This document shows positions 53,316 through 63,004 of a stretch of DNA of 64,000 nucleotides, piece by piece (positions within the stretch are counted from its first letter, which is position 1; each line of letters opens with the position of its first letter). Source of the DNA: Acanthosepion esculentum (Eukaryota; Mollusca; Cephalopoda; Sepiida; Sepiidae); NCBI GenBank assembly GCA_964036315.1, contig OZ038480.1, forward strand, positions 15,298,805-15,362,804, given 5' to 3'. The translations under genes were made by a program, and so were the position numbers. The notes beneath the pieces were generated by a model. It did no database searches, was not told the DNA's origin, and was given only the letters and a program-made list of their open reading frames with translations.

Positions 53316-53754
53316 ACATTCCAGATCACGGATATCATTTTTTTTTATTAAATTTCATAAAAGACTATAGGGTGTCCAGTTTACTATGTAAATTCATTAT
53401 AAAATGATCACCGTCCTCACGAATATCAAAACAAAATATGCTCATACAACGTGATTTCTTAAAATATAAATAAATAAAATTGAAATTTATAATCTGAGGT
53501 TCTTCTTTCATATATTACATCGACTAAATACAGCTTAAATACAACTCACCGTATAATTGTTTAAACAAACATAAATAAACTATAGGTCATATAAGACAAG
53601 TAACATAGTCCAAATATTAAAATCAACGTGTAAGGGTCTTAAAATGCATGATATGCATACATAAGAACAAATAAGGAAACAAGAAAAATAGAATATTAAA
53701 TTCTTCGGAAAGTAATTACGTTTTTACAGAAAGATTATAAGTACTTATTATAAG
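53316..53754. other. Unassigned AT-rich sequence
   Basis: No recognised feature. Confidence 0.4.
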
Positions 53755-54690
53755 GTCCACAGCTCTCGATTGCTGCAAACACCCTGCAAAATCCAATAGC
53801 CTCCCTGAGATATCTAGGTCAACAGCTCTCAAGACACGTTGAACCTACGAGAATTATTGGGTCACAGGACTCGTCCCGTTGAATCCCTTAGAAGTATAAC
53901 AACACCCAAGTGTAGTATACACCCTGAGGAATATGGGGCCACAGCTTTCACGTACCGAAGACTCCGTGATGATTATGGAGCCTCAGCACTTAAGTCCCGG
54001 AGACATCCTGATTGTTATAGTGCCACAGCTCACAAGTCCCGTAGACACTCTGATTATTATGCAGCCACAGGTCTCAAGTTCAGTGAACACCATTAGATGA
54101 TGCCACAGCTCTTATTCCGTAGATTCCCTGGATAATATCAGACCAAAGACTCACATGTCGTGGAGAATCCCTGTGGCGTATACAACCACAGATTTCAAAT
54201 CCCGTAGAATCCCTGAGGAGTATAGGGCCACAGCTTTCAAGACCCGTAGAAACCTTTAGGTGCATGTGGTCACAGCTCTCGAAAGACCACATGAGGATTT
54301 TAGGGCCACAGCAGTGCCGTTGATACACTGAAGAGTATGGACGCATAGCACCCATGTCCCGTAGACTCCCTGAGTACTATGGGGCCACAGTTCTCAAGCA
54401 CGGGAGATTCCTTGAGGCGTATAGGGCCACAGCTCTCAAGTCCAGTAGACTATTTGAGGATTGTAGGGACACAGCTCTCACATTGCGTAGACACACTGAG
54501 GATTATAGTGCCAAAGATATCGTCTCGTAGATGCCCGGGTGGGCATAGGGCCACAGCTCTCAAATCCAGTAAACACCCTAAGGATTACAGCATCACAGCT
54601 CAAAAGTCACTCTGGGTATTATGCATCCTCAGATCACAAATGCCGGAGTTTCTCTGGAGTCTATGGTGCTCTCAGTTAGTTACTTGATGA
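53755..54690 (+). repeat. 42-bp minisatellite, left arm
   Basis: Unit approximates CACAGCTCTCAAGTCCCGTA then GACTCCCTGAGGATTATAGGGC. Exact 42-bp spacing is seen at 53941, 53983, 54025 and 54067. Because 42 is divisible by three, frames stay open as 14-residue repeats (KSRR....YGATAL type). Units diverge by point changes and small indels. Confidence 0.9.
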
Positions 54691-54719
54691 GTCTATGTCT
54701 TAATCAGCAAATTAATCGA

Positions 54720-55345
54720 TAATTCTTCCAAGACTTCATCATCATAGTACGTTGTGGGCGTAGATTAAGAGGCAAAGACGATGGAACATGAATTTTCCAG
54801 TATAGCCATATTTCTTCCAGTAATTCACCCTCATCGTTCGTCGAAGACCTTCAATATGTCGGAGATATAAAATAAGTGCCATGGACAATGGAACATGAAT
54901 TTTATTTTATAGAATTTATTCTTCCAATAATTTATCCTCAGAGTACGTCAGAGGCGTAGAATAAGAGTCACGGGTGATAGAACATGAATTTTAGTATATA
55001 GTGTTTATTCCTCCAATAACAGAGCCCCATAGAACGTCGTAGAAGTACAATGAGGTAAGGACGATGGAACTTCAATTTTAGATTATAGCGTTTACTATTC
55101 CAATAATTCATCCTCATAGGACGTCGGAGGGGGGGGTAGGAGAATGGAACTTGAGTATTTGTTAATAGATTTTAATTTTCCTGTAATTCATCGTCATGAT
55201 ATGTCGAAGGCGTTGAATCAGAGGCAAGGTCGTTGGAATATTAATTTTTGTTTATTGAGTTTATTCTTACAATAATTCATCCTCATTTATTCTTACAATA
55301 ATTTGTCGATGGTGAGGCTCCGTAGTCTTCTGGAAGTTTACCATA
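54720..55345. repeat. Spacer with longer tandem units between the two arms
   Basis: About five diverged units of roughly 110-120 bp, each with CGATGGAACATGAATTTT, a TTTATTCTTCCAATAATTCA and a CTCATAGTACGTCG-like segment. Confidence 0.75.
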
Positions 55346-55359
55346 CATTCCTCAAGGTT

Positions 55360-56290
55360 TATAATGTATTTGGCTCAATATTCCAAAAGGAATCTACGGG
55401 ACTTGAGCGCTGTGTCCCTATAATCCTCAGTGTCTGCGGGACTTGAGAGATGTGACGCCATTGTCCCCAAGGGGTCTACGGGTCTTGAGAGTATTGGCCC
55501 TATAATCCTCAGGGAGTCTCTTGGACTTGATGATACGCGATTTGTATCTGTAGCCGTGGTTCACTATTTTTTAATGCGGGACTTCACCCGATTATTAATA
55601 CTGTCACCCGATACCCCTCAAGGAATATTTTGGGCTTGAGAGCGGTGGCTCTATACTCCCCAGGGAGTCTACGGGACATGAGAGATGCGGCTCCATAGTC
55701 CTCAGGTACTTTACGGGGACTTGAGAGCTGTTGCACTATATTCCTCGGAGATTCTACAGGACTTGATCGCTGTGGATGCATAGTCTTCACGGAGTCTACG
55801 GGTCGTGAGAGCTGTAACGCTGTACACTTCGGCGAGTCTATTGGGGCTTGAGAGCTTTGACCCTGTATTCCTCAAGGTGTCTACGCGACTTGAGCGCTGT
55901 GGCTGCATAATCTTTATGGTGGCTACTGGACTTAAGAACTATGATCCTATACTCCTCGGTGAATCTACGGAACTTGAGTGCTGAGGCCCTATACGCTTCA
56001 GGTAGTCTACGGGGCTTGAGAACTGTGGTTCTATAATACCCAGGGATTTCGCCCAGTACTCCTATACGTGATTTGAGTGCTGTGGCTCCATAGTAGTCAG
56101 GATGTCTACTGGACATGAAAGCTGTTTCCCTTTTTTCCTCAACGGAACATATATACTATACATCTACGGGAATTTTATACTATACTCCTTAGTGTGTCAA
56201 CGGGACTTGAGAACTGTGGACCTATAGTACTCAGAGAGTATACAGGAATTGAGACCTGTGGCTCCATAGTCCTTAAGGAATCTACGCGAC
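55360..56290 (-). repeat. 42-bp minisatellite, right arm, inverted
   Basis: The same 42-bp unit as 53755-54690 in the opposite orientation (GGAGTCTACGGGACTTGAGA, GCTGTGGCTCCATAGTCCTC). Minus-strand frames again spell 14-residue repeats. The two arms together could form a long imperfect hairpin. Confidence 0.9.
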
Positions 56291-56294
56291 ACGA

Positions 56295-56485
56295 GAGACT
56301 TGCTCCTCAGAGAGAGGGGTTTCGGTGATCGCAACGCGGCCAGCACAACCGAGAGTTGCGGAGGCTCGGGGAATTTTGGTCCTTGACCCGAGTGGAAAGG
56401 CTCGGGTTCCCCACGGCAAACTCAAGTTTGCGTCACATATCGCCTGCAGTGGGGCGATCGGGTAAATTTCTGGCTTTCCAGTCAT
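56295..56485 (+). mobile_element. V-tail SINE copy (U1-like family, diverged)
   Basis: GACCCGAGTGGAAAGGCTCGGG hairpin, then TTCCCCACGGCAAACTCAAG, TTTGCGTCACAT and GGGTAAATTTCTGGCTTTCC. The head is too diverged to assign. Confidence 0.55.
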
Positions 56486-56499
56486 TTTTTTATCATCTC

Positions 56500-56800
56500 T
56501 CTGTTCTGTCTCTGTCTTCGGGCAGAGTGTGACTCAGTTGCGACTCAGTCGGGGAACAGAGGTGCAACAGAGAAAAATCACACGGTGAGGTGCCCAGACC
56601 GGGGGAACAGCTGCCTGAAGCTGTACCCTCTCATTGCACTAGAAAGGGGGAGCGGTACTCGCACCGAGGCTAAGAAAAAAGCCGCTTCCAGGTTGCGGAA
56701 AATTTTTGTCCCTGACCTGAGTGGACACGCTCAGGTTCTCCACTTTAAACTCGATATTGTGTCACATCACGCCTACAGTGGCGTGACCGGCTAAATAATT
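56500..56800 (+). mobile_element. V-tail SINE with U1-like internal segments
   Basis: AAATCACACGGTGAGG, then CCCAGACCGGGGG and CTCTCATTGCACTAGAAAG follow, in order, the U1 snRNA stem-loop I to III landmarks (ATCACGAAGGTGG, CCCAGGGCGAGGC, CCATTGCACT). The CCTGAGTGGACACGCTCAGG hairpin and the tail TGTGTCACATC come next. A second copy of this form is at 57170-57460. The U1 resemblance is by eye and moderate. Confidence 0.5.
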
Positions 56801-56849
56801 TGGTTTTCCTGGTATTTATACGTTCACATTTACTGGCACAGGAGTTAGC

Positions 56850-57125
56850 CAAGTTGATTTTATCATCATTGAGCCGCGTTTCTGTCTTCTATCGTCGTCT
56901 TCTCGTCTTCTTCTCGTCTTTTATCATCATTGAGCCGTGTCTCTGTCTTCTATCGTCGTCTTCGCGTCTTCTTCTCGTCTTTTATCATCATTGAGTCGCG
57001 TCCCTGTCTTCTATCGCCGTCTTCTCGTCTTCTTCTCGTCGTTTATCATCATTGAGTCGCGTCTCTGTCTTCTATCGTCTTCTTCTCGTCTTTTATCATC
57101 AGTGAGTCGCGTCTCTGTCTTCATT
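56850..57125 (+). repeat. 61-bp minisatellite, about 4.5 units
   Basis: Unit contains TTTATCATCATTGAGCCGCG and TCTCTGTCTTCTATCGTCGT with CTTCTCGTCTTCTTCTCGTC. Period 61 bp between 56881, 56942 and 57003. It joins two SINE copies. Confidence 0.92.
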
Positions 57126-57169
57126 TACTGACACAGGAGTTAGCCTGGTTGATTTTATCATCATTGAGT

Positions 57170-57460
57170 TGCGTCTCTGTCTTCGGGCAGAGGGCGACTC
57201 AGTTGTAGTTCCGTCGGAGGACAAAGATGCAACAGGGTAAAAAATAAAACTGAGGTGCCCAGCCCTGGGGAACAGCTGCCGAGGCTGCACCTCTCATTGC
57301 ACTAGAGAAATATATCGGTGCTCGTACCGATGCCAGCTCAAACGACTGTTGCTTATGCTGGGGGAATTTGTGTCCTTGGCTCGAGTGGACACGTTCGGGT
57401 TCCCCACGTTAAACTCGACTTTTTGTCTCGACCTTGTGAAAATAACTGTCTTTTCAGTCA
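57170..57460 (+). mobile_element. V-tail SINE with U1-like internal segments, second copy
   Basis: Parallel to 56500-56800: CTTCGGGCAGAGGGCGACTC, GAGGTGCCCAGCCCTGGGG, GAGGCTGCACCTCTCATTGC, then GGTTCCCCACGTTAAACTCG. Confidence 0.55.
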
Positions 57461-58567
57461 TTTATTGTGGATAAATCTTCCGCCTTTTACAAAAGATTTC
57501 CGTGGCTGGGAACAAATCAATGTGTCCTTAGACTTATTTTTGAAACCCTGCTTCTCAGTGGGACTAAAAAGAATCTAAAAACAGACTACTAGTTCTTTTT
57601 TATCGTGTTAAATTTTGATTTTATAATGGTTGAATCTTGTAAGCGTTCTAGAGCTCAAAAAAAAAAGAAATTCAGCCACACATTCAATGATTATTTTACA
57701 AATTAAAGTAACTTCATTTCTAATATCGCATAAAATCCTCATTATAATGAATTTCGAAAAATATACCACTTTCCACCTTAGAATTAAATCAGGAAAAGTT
57801 AAAAATAAGATTTGTTCGAACATCAAGTAGCTATCCCCCAGCCAGTACCTCTCCCTCGTAAGGGGGTAGAGTTATTAACCGAACTGGACAATTTTTCTAC
57901 GGTATTACCAAAAAAACCCACATTAAACTTCGATCTTCTGTCACTTTCTGTTGCAACGCAGGAGTATTAATAAACACCTTGACTTTCCAGCCATTTAGGT
58001 CGGGAGAAGTTGAAAATAATATTTGCTTAACCCCCAGGATGCTATCCTCCCAAGCAGTACCTTTCCTTCGAGAGGAGACTGGGATCATTTTATCTATTGA
58101 TAGATTATGAATTCGGCAAGACAAGGTTACATTTTCTAGACCATCTTATAAATGCAACTGGCATTACCTCTTTTTCCAATAAGACTTAAGCCAAACTACA
58201 ATTTCTGGTACCCGCTAAAATTAAAATTTTCGACAATTTCTAGATATCGTACATTTTTATTGCCGTTTTATACCTGACTGTGCAAGCATCATCCAACTTC
58301 TAATCTTTTAAATAAAGTTTTTAAAAAAACGCTATCATTGTGTCAAGCGATGCATTGACTGCCTTTAGTAATATTAAAGCAGTATATCAAAAACTGTTGA
58401 ATTGACGCATGTCTTTCTCAATGTAGGTTTGTGTTTAAGGATTGACGCCTGATATGTCCCGGAAAGGGATATGTTTGATCGAAGTAGCTAAGTGGTTTTG
58501 GCTACTGTAACCAAGTAGTACACGGTAGCAGCAATCGACTGGTGCTCATCGTAGCCGCAGGCAATAT
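57461..58567. repeat. Mostly unassigned; degenerate V-tail and a diverged duplication
   Basis: CCCACATTAAACTTCGATCT and CTGTCAC at about 57917-57945 look like an old V-tail. The segment 57783-57860 resembles 57998-58085 (both with AGTACCT.TCCTTCG-like words). Nothing else was recognised. Confidence 0.35.
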
Positions 58568-58622
58568 GCTTAGGCAATAGGTGTAGACCATAGATCCTAT
58601 GGTCTACACCTATTGCCTAAGC
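58568..58622. repeat. Perfect 26-bp hairpin, 3-nt loop
   Basis: GCTTAGGCAATAGGTGTAGA and the rest of the left arm (58568-58593) is the exact reverse complement of 58597-58622, with ATC between. It lies immediately 5' of the Gypsy remnant. Confidence 0.97.
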
Positions 58623-58689
58623 AATGGCGTAGTCCAATGGGCGTCGGCAATAGAATTAATCTCTACCTACACATCCGTCTGTATTTATG

Positions 58690-59345
58690 ACTGACACCAT
58701 CCAATCATATTATAGTGAGGGGGGACACAGGTGTATGCATATTCCATTACATCAACGCCTATACTGTAGGATTTGGTGCAGTGTTACAACAGAAAATTTC
58801 CGGTTCTTGGAAACCTTTTTCATTTTTTTCCACAAAGTTAATCAGTACCCAGCAGAGATACAGCACATTTGGAAGAGAATTCTACCTCGCTTATGCAGGT
58901 GTTCGTCATTTTAAGCATTTTCTGGTAGGGAAACATTTCTATATATTGACGGTCCAGAATTCACTTGCTGGTGCATTCCATTCGGACGCCGAAAAACATT
59001 CGCCAAGAGAGCGATATCATCTGAACTATTTGCTGCAGTTTACCTCTGACATACGACAGCCGTAGGGAGTTGATAACATACCATCAGATAGGATGTCCAG
59101 ATCTATCAATACCATTTTGTTAGGTTCCTGCAGAGAGACAGCAGTATTTGTGGAAGAACAAAATCAACTTCAGCAACTACTCAAAGATACGTGTTTCCAA
59201 AATCAACCTAACTGTTGTATGTCGCACCAGTACTGGAAGGATATGTTCTTTTGTTCCTGAGTCATTACGACGCACCTTTTTCTCCAATCTACATAACCTG
59301 CCTCACCCCGACGCTAACCCAACAAACTGGCCTGACATGAAGTCA
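58690..59345 (+). pseudogene. Gypsy-type retrotransposon pol remnant: RNase H to integrase start
   Basis: The frame at 58715-59065 reads VGFGAVLQQ, PFSFFSTKLISTQQRYSTFG, then REF and VRHFKHFLVG. It follows the RNase H order of Gypsy pol: DAS..AVGAVLQQ, ...FFSKKL..QQRYSTFDREL, ..HFRHFLEG..F.I.TDHK. The first aspartate is lost, the glutamate of DREL is kept (REF) and the TDHK aspartate is valine (TVQN), so it would be inactive. Later frames hold DIRQP, then STGRICSFVPESLRRTFF, the usual linker before the integrase zinc finger. The remnant ends abruptly at the retroposon at 59355. Confidence 0.82.
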
Positions 59346-59354
59346 TATATACGG

Positions 59355-59990
59355 GTGTTTGTTTTTTTGTTTTGTTTTGTTTTATGTCATATCAACCTCA
59401 ATAGGTTATTTAATGCCGACAAGATTTTTTATTGCTGGTAATAATTTTTTTCAAAAATGTACTGTTGCTAATTTTTTTTCCAAAAATGCATTGCTGGTAA
59501 TTTTGTTTTTTCAAAAATGTATTGCTGGTAAAAAATTTAAAAAAAAAAATATTGCTGGTATTAATACCTATTTTTATACTTTCATAGGGTTTTGACCCCA
59601 GTTTGGTGGTTAACTATTTGCCCATAGCTGGGATCCTGACAGGTGCTACCACCTCGGGTCAGGGTGGACCTAGGAACACCAGCAATTAAGAAGTGGTTCC
59701 ATGCTCCTCAAAACCTCCTGATCAAAGACCTTGCTATCGGATGCAGATGTAGTTTATCGTCTTACCCAGGACGCGGACGTAGTTTATCGTCTTACCCAGG
59801 ACGCGGGCGTAGTTTATCATCTTACCTGGGACGCGGACGTTATTTATCGTCTTACCTAGGTCGCGGACGTTATTTATCGTCTTACCCAGGACGCGGACAT
59901 AGTTTATTGTCTTACCTAGGATGCGGACGTAATTTATCGTCTTACCTAGGACGCGGACGTAGTTTATCGTCTTACCCAGGATGGCATTTT
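59355..59990 (-). mobile_element. Dispersed retroposon, copy E, with expanded 30-bp array
   Basis: Hairpin tail at left (TTTATGTCATATCAACCTCA, GGTTATTTAATGCCGAC), four ATTGCTGGTAAT-type units, the body as in copies C and D, and at 59745-59990 nine or so units of GTAGTTTATCGTCTTACCCA with GGACGCGGAC. The plus-strand frame here encodes RGRSLSSYPG repeats, which is an array artefact. Confidence 0.88.
59745..59990. repeat. 30-bp minisatellite, about 8-9 units
   Basis: Period 30 bp, unit GTAGTTTATCGTCTTACCCAGGACGCGGAC with few changes. One unit is present in copy C and two in copy D, so array length varies between copies of the same element. Confidence 0.95.
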
Positions 59991-60104
59991 GTTTGATTTT
60001 TCGTTATCGCAGATATTGATTTTCTCGACCATTATATTTTAATTTTCTTTTGGGGGGAGGGTGTAGAGGACCGTGTGGATTTGAGTGTTGTTGAATTAGG
60101 AACA

Positions 60105-60420
60105 TGTGCTGTTTATTTCCTGCTAGAAGAAGGTCCAACTACAAGAACAATGGCGGACTCAAGTTGAGTCCAACCGAAGATGAAAAGAAAACAAACAAGA
60201 CCGATATATATATGTCAACAAATATATATATATTAAACAACAAAGTTACAAGTGACAAAGACGTTAACATTTGCATGTGTGTGAACATTTGTGTTTGTTC
60301 TTTGGTGAATGTTCGTACGTACGTGTATGTGTGTATAATGTTCCCGGAGTCTTCCCACAAGTGGGGAACGCTATCTTTTGCGAGAGCTCACATTGTAGAG
60401 GTGTTCGCTAAAATGAAGAA
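60105..60420 (+). repeat. LTR- or leader-like dispersed repeat (pair with 48690-49110)
   Basis: GGACTCAAGTTGAGTCCAAC, AAACAAACAAGACCGATATA, GTTCGTACGTACGTGTATGT and GTGGGGAACGCTATC match the minus strand at 48.9-49.1 kb. It abuts the 3' end of the Tx1-type LINE. Confidence 0.55.
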
Positions 60421-60449
60421 ATGAAAAAGATATTATTTATTTCTGTATT

Positions 60450-61320
60450 TTAACAGAAAATGTGGCACAAGGCCGAAGTGGGGAATGGGAAAAAGGTCGG
60501 GCTTCTGTCTTAACTTTTAAACTTAGTTAGCCACAAACGCTGACCCAATCATACTACCAATATTTCTTGCACCAAAACAACACATTCTTACTTACCGTTC
60601 TTACCACACCCACCATAATACCTCAATGACTCTATGAAAATACTAACTAGACCCCATATGTACAATTTATCGTTTGTGAGGGGAGGGAAATAAAATAACA
60701 ATTTAAAATTTTAAAATGTAACCCCAATGAGTAATTACAATATGAGACAAATAACTATTTACAAGAAACTAAACAAAATCGTGTTAATAATAAAAAACCC
60801 ACAATCACTAAATCAGTTAACCGGACGAAATTAATGCGGGACTATAAAAAATTAAAAACATTCATTCATCCCAAGCACTCACACAGACATGCACTCATTC
60901 AGACACAACAACAACAAATACGAAAAATCACACCCGAAACGAAAAAATGCCCCGCATCCACCAGAGAACTGACGTCACTGACCACCTAAAGAGTGAGGGG
61001 ATGGGGAAATAAACTTAAAGAAAAATAGGGACAGAAATAAAAGGGGCCAATGAGCATACATACCCTAGCTAAGTTTACTGGAAAATGAAACTAAAGAATC
61101 AAAAACAAAACCTAAGCTAACCTAATTTGGGGATGGTTGCCCGTGTTCAACCCAGCTAAAACAATATTCTGATGCCTAACCGGCATCAAAGTGCCACTCC
61201 AGGTCAGCCCCTTTCACACGACACAAGCACGCAAGATTCACCCACCTTTTGCCGAATTCAGATGAAGAGAGTCACCGCCTTTCCGACTTAATCTTGACTT
61301 TAAGCTGATGCTTAAAGTAC
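60450..61320 (-). mobile_element. Tx1-type LINE 3' untranslated region
   Basis: Runs from the last coding frame to about 60450, ending CCCCACTTCGGCCTTGTGCC, ACATTTTCTG and a short hairpin with TTAAAATACAGAAATAAAT. Most of it (60470-61062) is duplicated at 38855-39440. The final GGCCTTGTGCCACATTT is shared with SINE family 1 and, as CCTTGTGTCACA, with the U1-like SINE family. Confidence 0.8.
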
Positions 61321-62037
61321 AAGATCAGTTGGGAAGAGGTAAACTTCTTGCCTCCATAGAATCCCTTCTGACGTCCAAATCACGACGCTCATAACACCTA
61401 GCAAGCATAAGAACACAGTGTTTAGCCCTCGTCAACGGCGGAGCCACATTGCTACAAACAGAAGCGGCCTCAAGGACAAAGAACTTTCCAGACAGCATGC
61501 TAACCATGAGGCCTTCAACATACTTACACAGCAGTGCTACCACCGTGCAATGAAAAAAGGCGTGACCAATGGTCTCGACTTCCCACTAAAGCGGCGGCAG
61601 TTTGAATATTTCTCCAAGCCCGCTAAGCAAAGTCTTTTGGAGACCCAGAGAGCCCCACGCATCACCAGCCAGGTGAGTGATGCCTCATTGTTATTGAGGC
61701 ATTTCAACCCGTGCGCCCAAGGCCATATCGAGCCAGCGTCCTGCTTCGTAAGACAGAGCTCGTCAATCAAATCATCACGAACTAACACCTGATATAATGC
61801 CTTACGAGACAACGTCTGGACGTTGGAGAGGCCATCCAACGCCCGGAAGAGGAGTTTCAGGGCACGACGGCATTCACGATAGAAGGATCACTCGATTCTA
61901 GGTAAACGGTGAGCCTCCACCTCGACCGAGTGCACACTTCTCAGGGATGGGAAACTCTTACGGGCGTCTTCCTTCCAGAAGGCGCCCACCTCATCCGGTT
62001 CGCGACACATTCGATCCAGGAATCTGATGCGAAGCAT
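61321..62037 (-). pseudogene. Tx1-type LINE, C-terminal region with zinc-finger-like motif
   Basis: Continues after the stop at 62038. One frame (61537-61839) reads DGLSNVQTLSRKALYQVLV and ASLTWLVMRGALW. A frameshift then leads to ETIGHAFFHCTVVALL at about 61545, the C..C...E.I.HAFFHC motif found near the C-terminus of Tx1-clade proteins. Stops at 62038 and near 61890 break the frame. Strong family resemblance, not functional. Confidence 0.75.
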
Positions 62038-62793
62038 CTATTGACGAATCTCAATGCTAGGCATACCTAGACCGCCTTCAGATGGATGAAGGCAACAGAT
62101 CTCCCGAGAGACTCTGGCGGCCTTGCCTCCCCACAAGAAGGAGAACAAGAGCTGCACTAACGCCAGTAAAGTGTCAGACGGAAGTGGAAGCACAGAGAGT
62201 CGGTAAAGGAGAATCGGGTAGATGTATGAAACACATACTTCCGCCCTCCCCTTTAAGGAAAGATTCCTCCGAGACCACAAATTAATTGCGATCTCGGCCT
62301 TCCCTTGCACCTCCGACCAATTCATATCCAACTGGAGATCAGGACCAAACCAGACGCCGAGAATCTTGACCGGCCCATCCGTCCAGATGAAAGGTCCAGG
62401 AAGAGAGACTTCCTTCCACGCACCCAACCGCAAGCCAACAGACTTATCGCGGTTGATCTTGGCCCCTGTCACCATCTCATAACCACTGATTTCTTTGCTG
62501 ACTTCGTTAATCTCGGCTCTGCTCGACACAAGAACCGAAACGCCATCAGCATAGGCGGAATACCTGGGAGCGTTGGTAGCTCCAGGTAGGGAAATTCCGC
62601 GTAGGACCGGATTCGCCTTTAACTTGCGAAGGAAAGGTTCCAACGCAAGAACGTACAGCAAAGGCGAAAGCGGACAACATTGACGAATGGAGCGAGACAA
62701 TACGAAAGGCTCCGATCGTACTCCATTCACTTCCAGTCGGATCCAGGTGCGAAAGTACGGCCCGAAACCAGCCGCCGAAAGAATAGCCTCCAA
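62038..62793 (-). pseudogene. Tx1-type LINE reverse transcriptase, palm and thumb
   Basis: The 251-residue open segment has FLEAILSAAGFG, RSIRQCCPLSPLLYVLALEP, RYSAYADGVSVLV and KINRDKSVGLRLG, followed by LGVWFGP and LWSRRNLSLKGRAEV. These are the blocks QGCPLSPLLY, YADDV, N..KS..L and W..R.LSL.GR typical of the Tx1/L1 group. Two key changes are visible: QG is CC, and the active-site YADD is YADG, losing a catalytic aspartate. The start shown is only where the frame reopens. The preceding block (LINLD, stop, then FDRVDH) is split by a stop and a shift at about 62815-62830. Confidence 0.85.
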
Positions 62794-63004
62794 AAACCGA
62801 TGGTCAACCCTATCGAATGGACTAATCTAAATTGATCAGCGCGGCTTCACTGTCGACTTGCTCGATGATCAAGCGTACCATATGAAGGTTGTCCTGAATA
62901 GTCCCCCCTCTTCACAGCACAAGTCTGCTCGGTGCCAATCAGACTAGAGAGGACAACCTGCAAACGGTTCGCTAAGACCTTAGCCAAAATCTTTAACTCT
63001 GTGT
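62794..63004 (-). pseudogene. Tx1-type LINE reverse transcriptase, fingers, frameshifted
   Basis: Between the two longer frames the minus strand continues the protein in shifted frames: LNTELKILAKVLANRLQ and SSLIGTEQTCAVKRG near 62900-63000, then TIQDNLHMVRLII and SEAALINLD. A frameshift lies near 63005, another in the G-run near 62908 and a stop with a small deletion near 62820. All expected blocks between motif 2 and motif A are present, so this is one decayed protein, not separate genes. Confidence 0.8.

Noticed and set aside
53839..56116. Frames with 14-residue repeats on both strands
   Set aside because: Explained by the 42-bp minisatellite; no start context, no non-repeat domain.
59643..59996. 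117-codon frame with RGRSLSSYPG repeats
   Set aside because: Made by the 30-bp array inside a retroposon copy.
61418..62589. Plus-strand frames across the Tx1-type LINE
   Set aside because: Antisense shadows of the minus-strand LINE protein.
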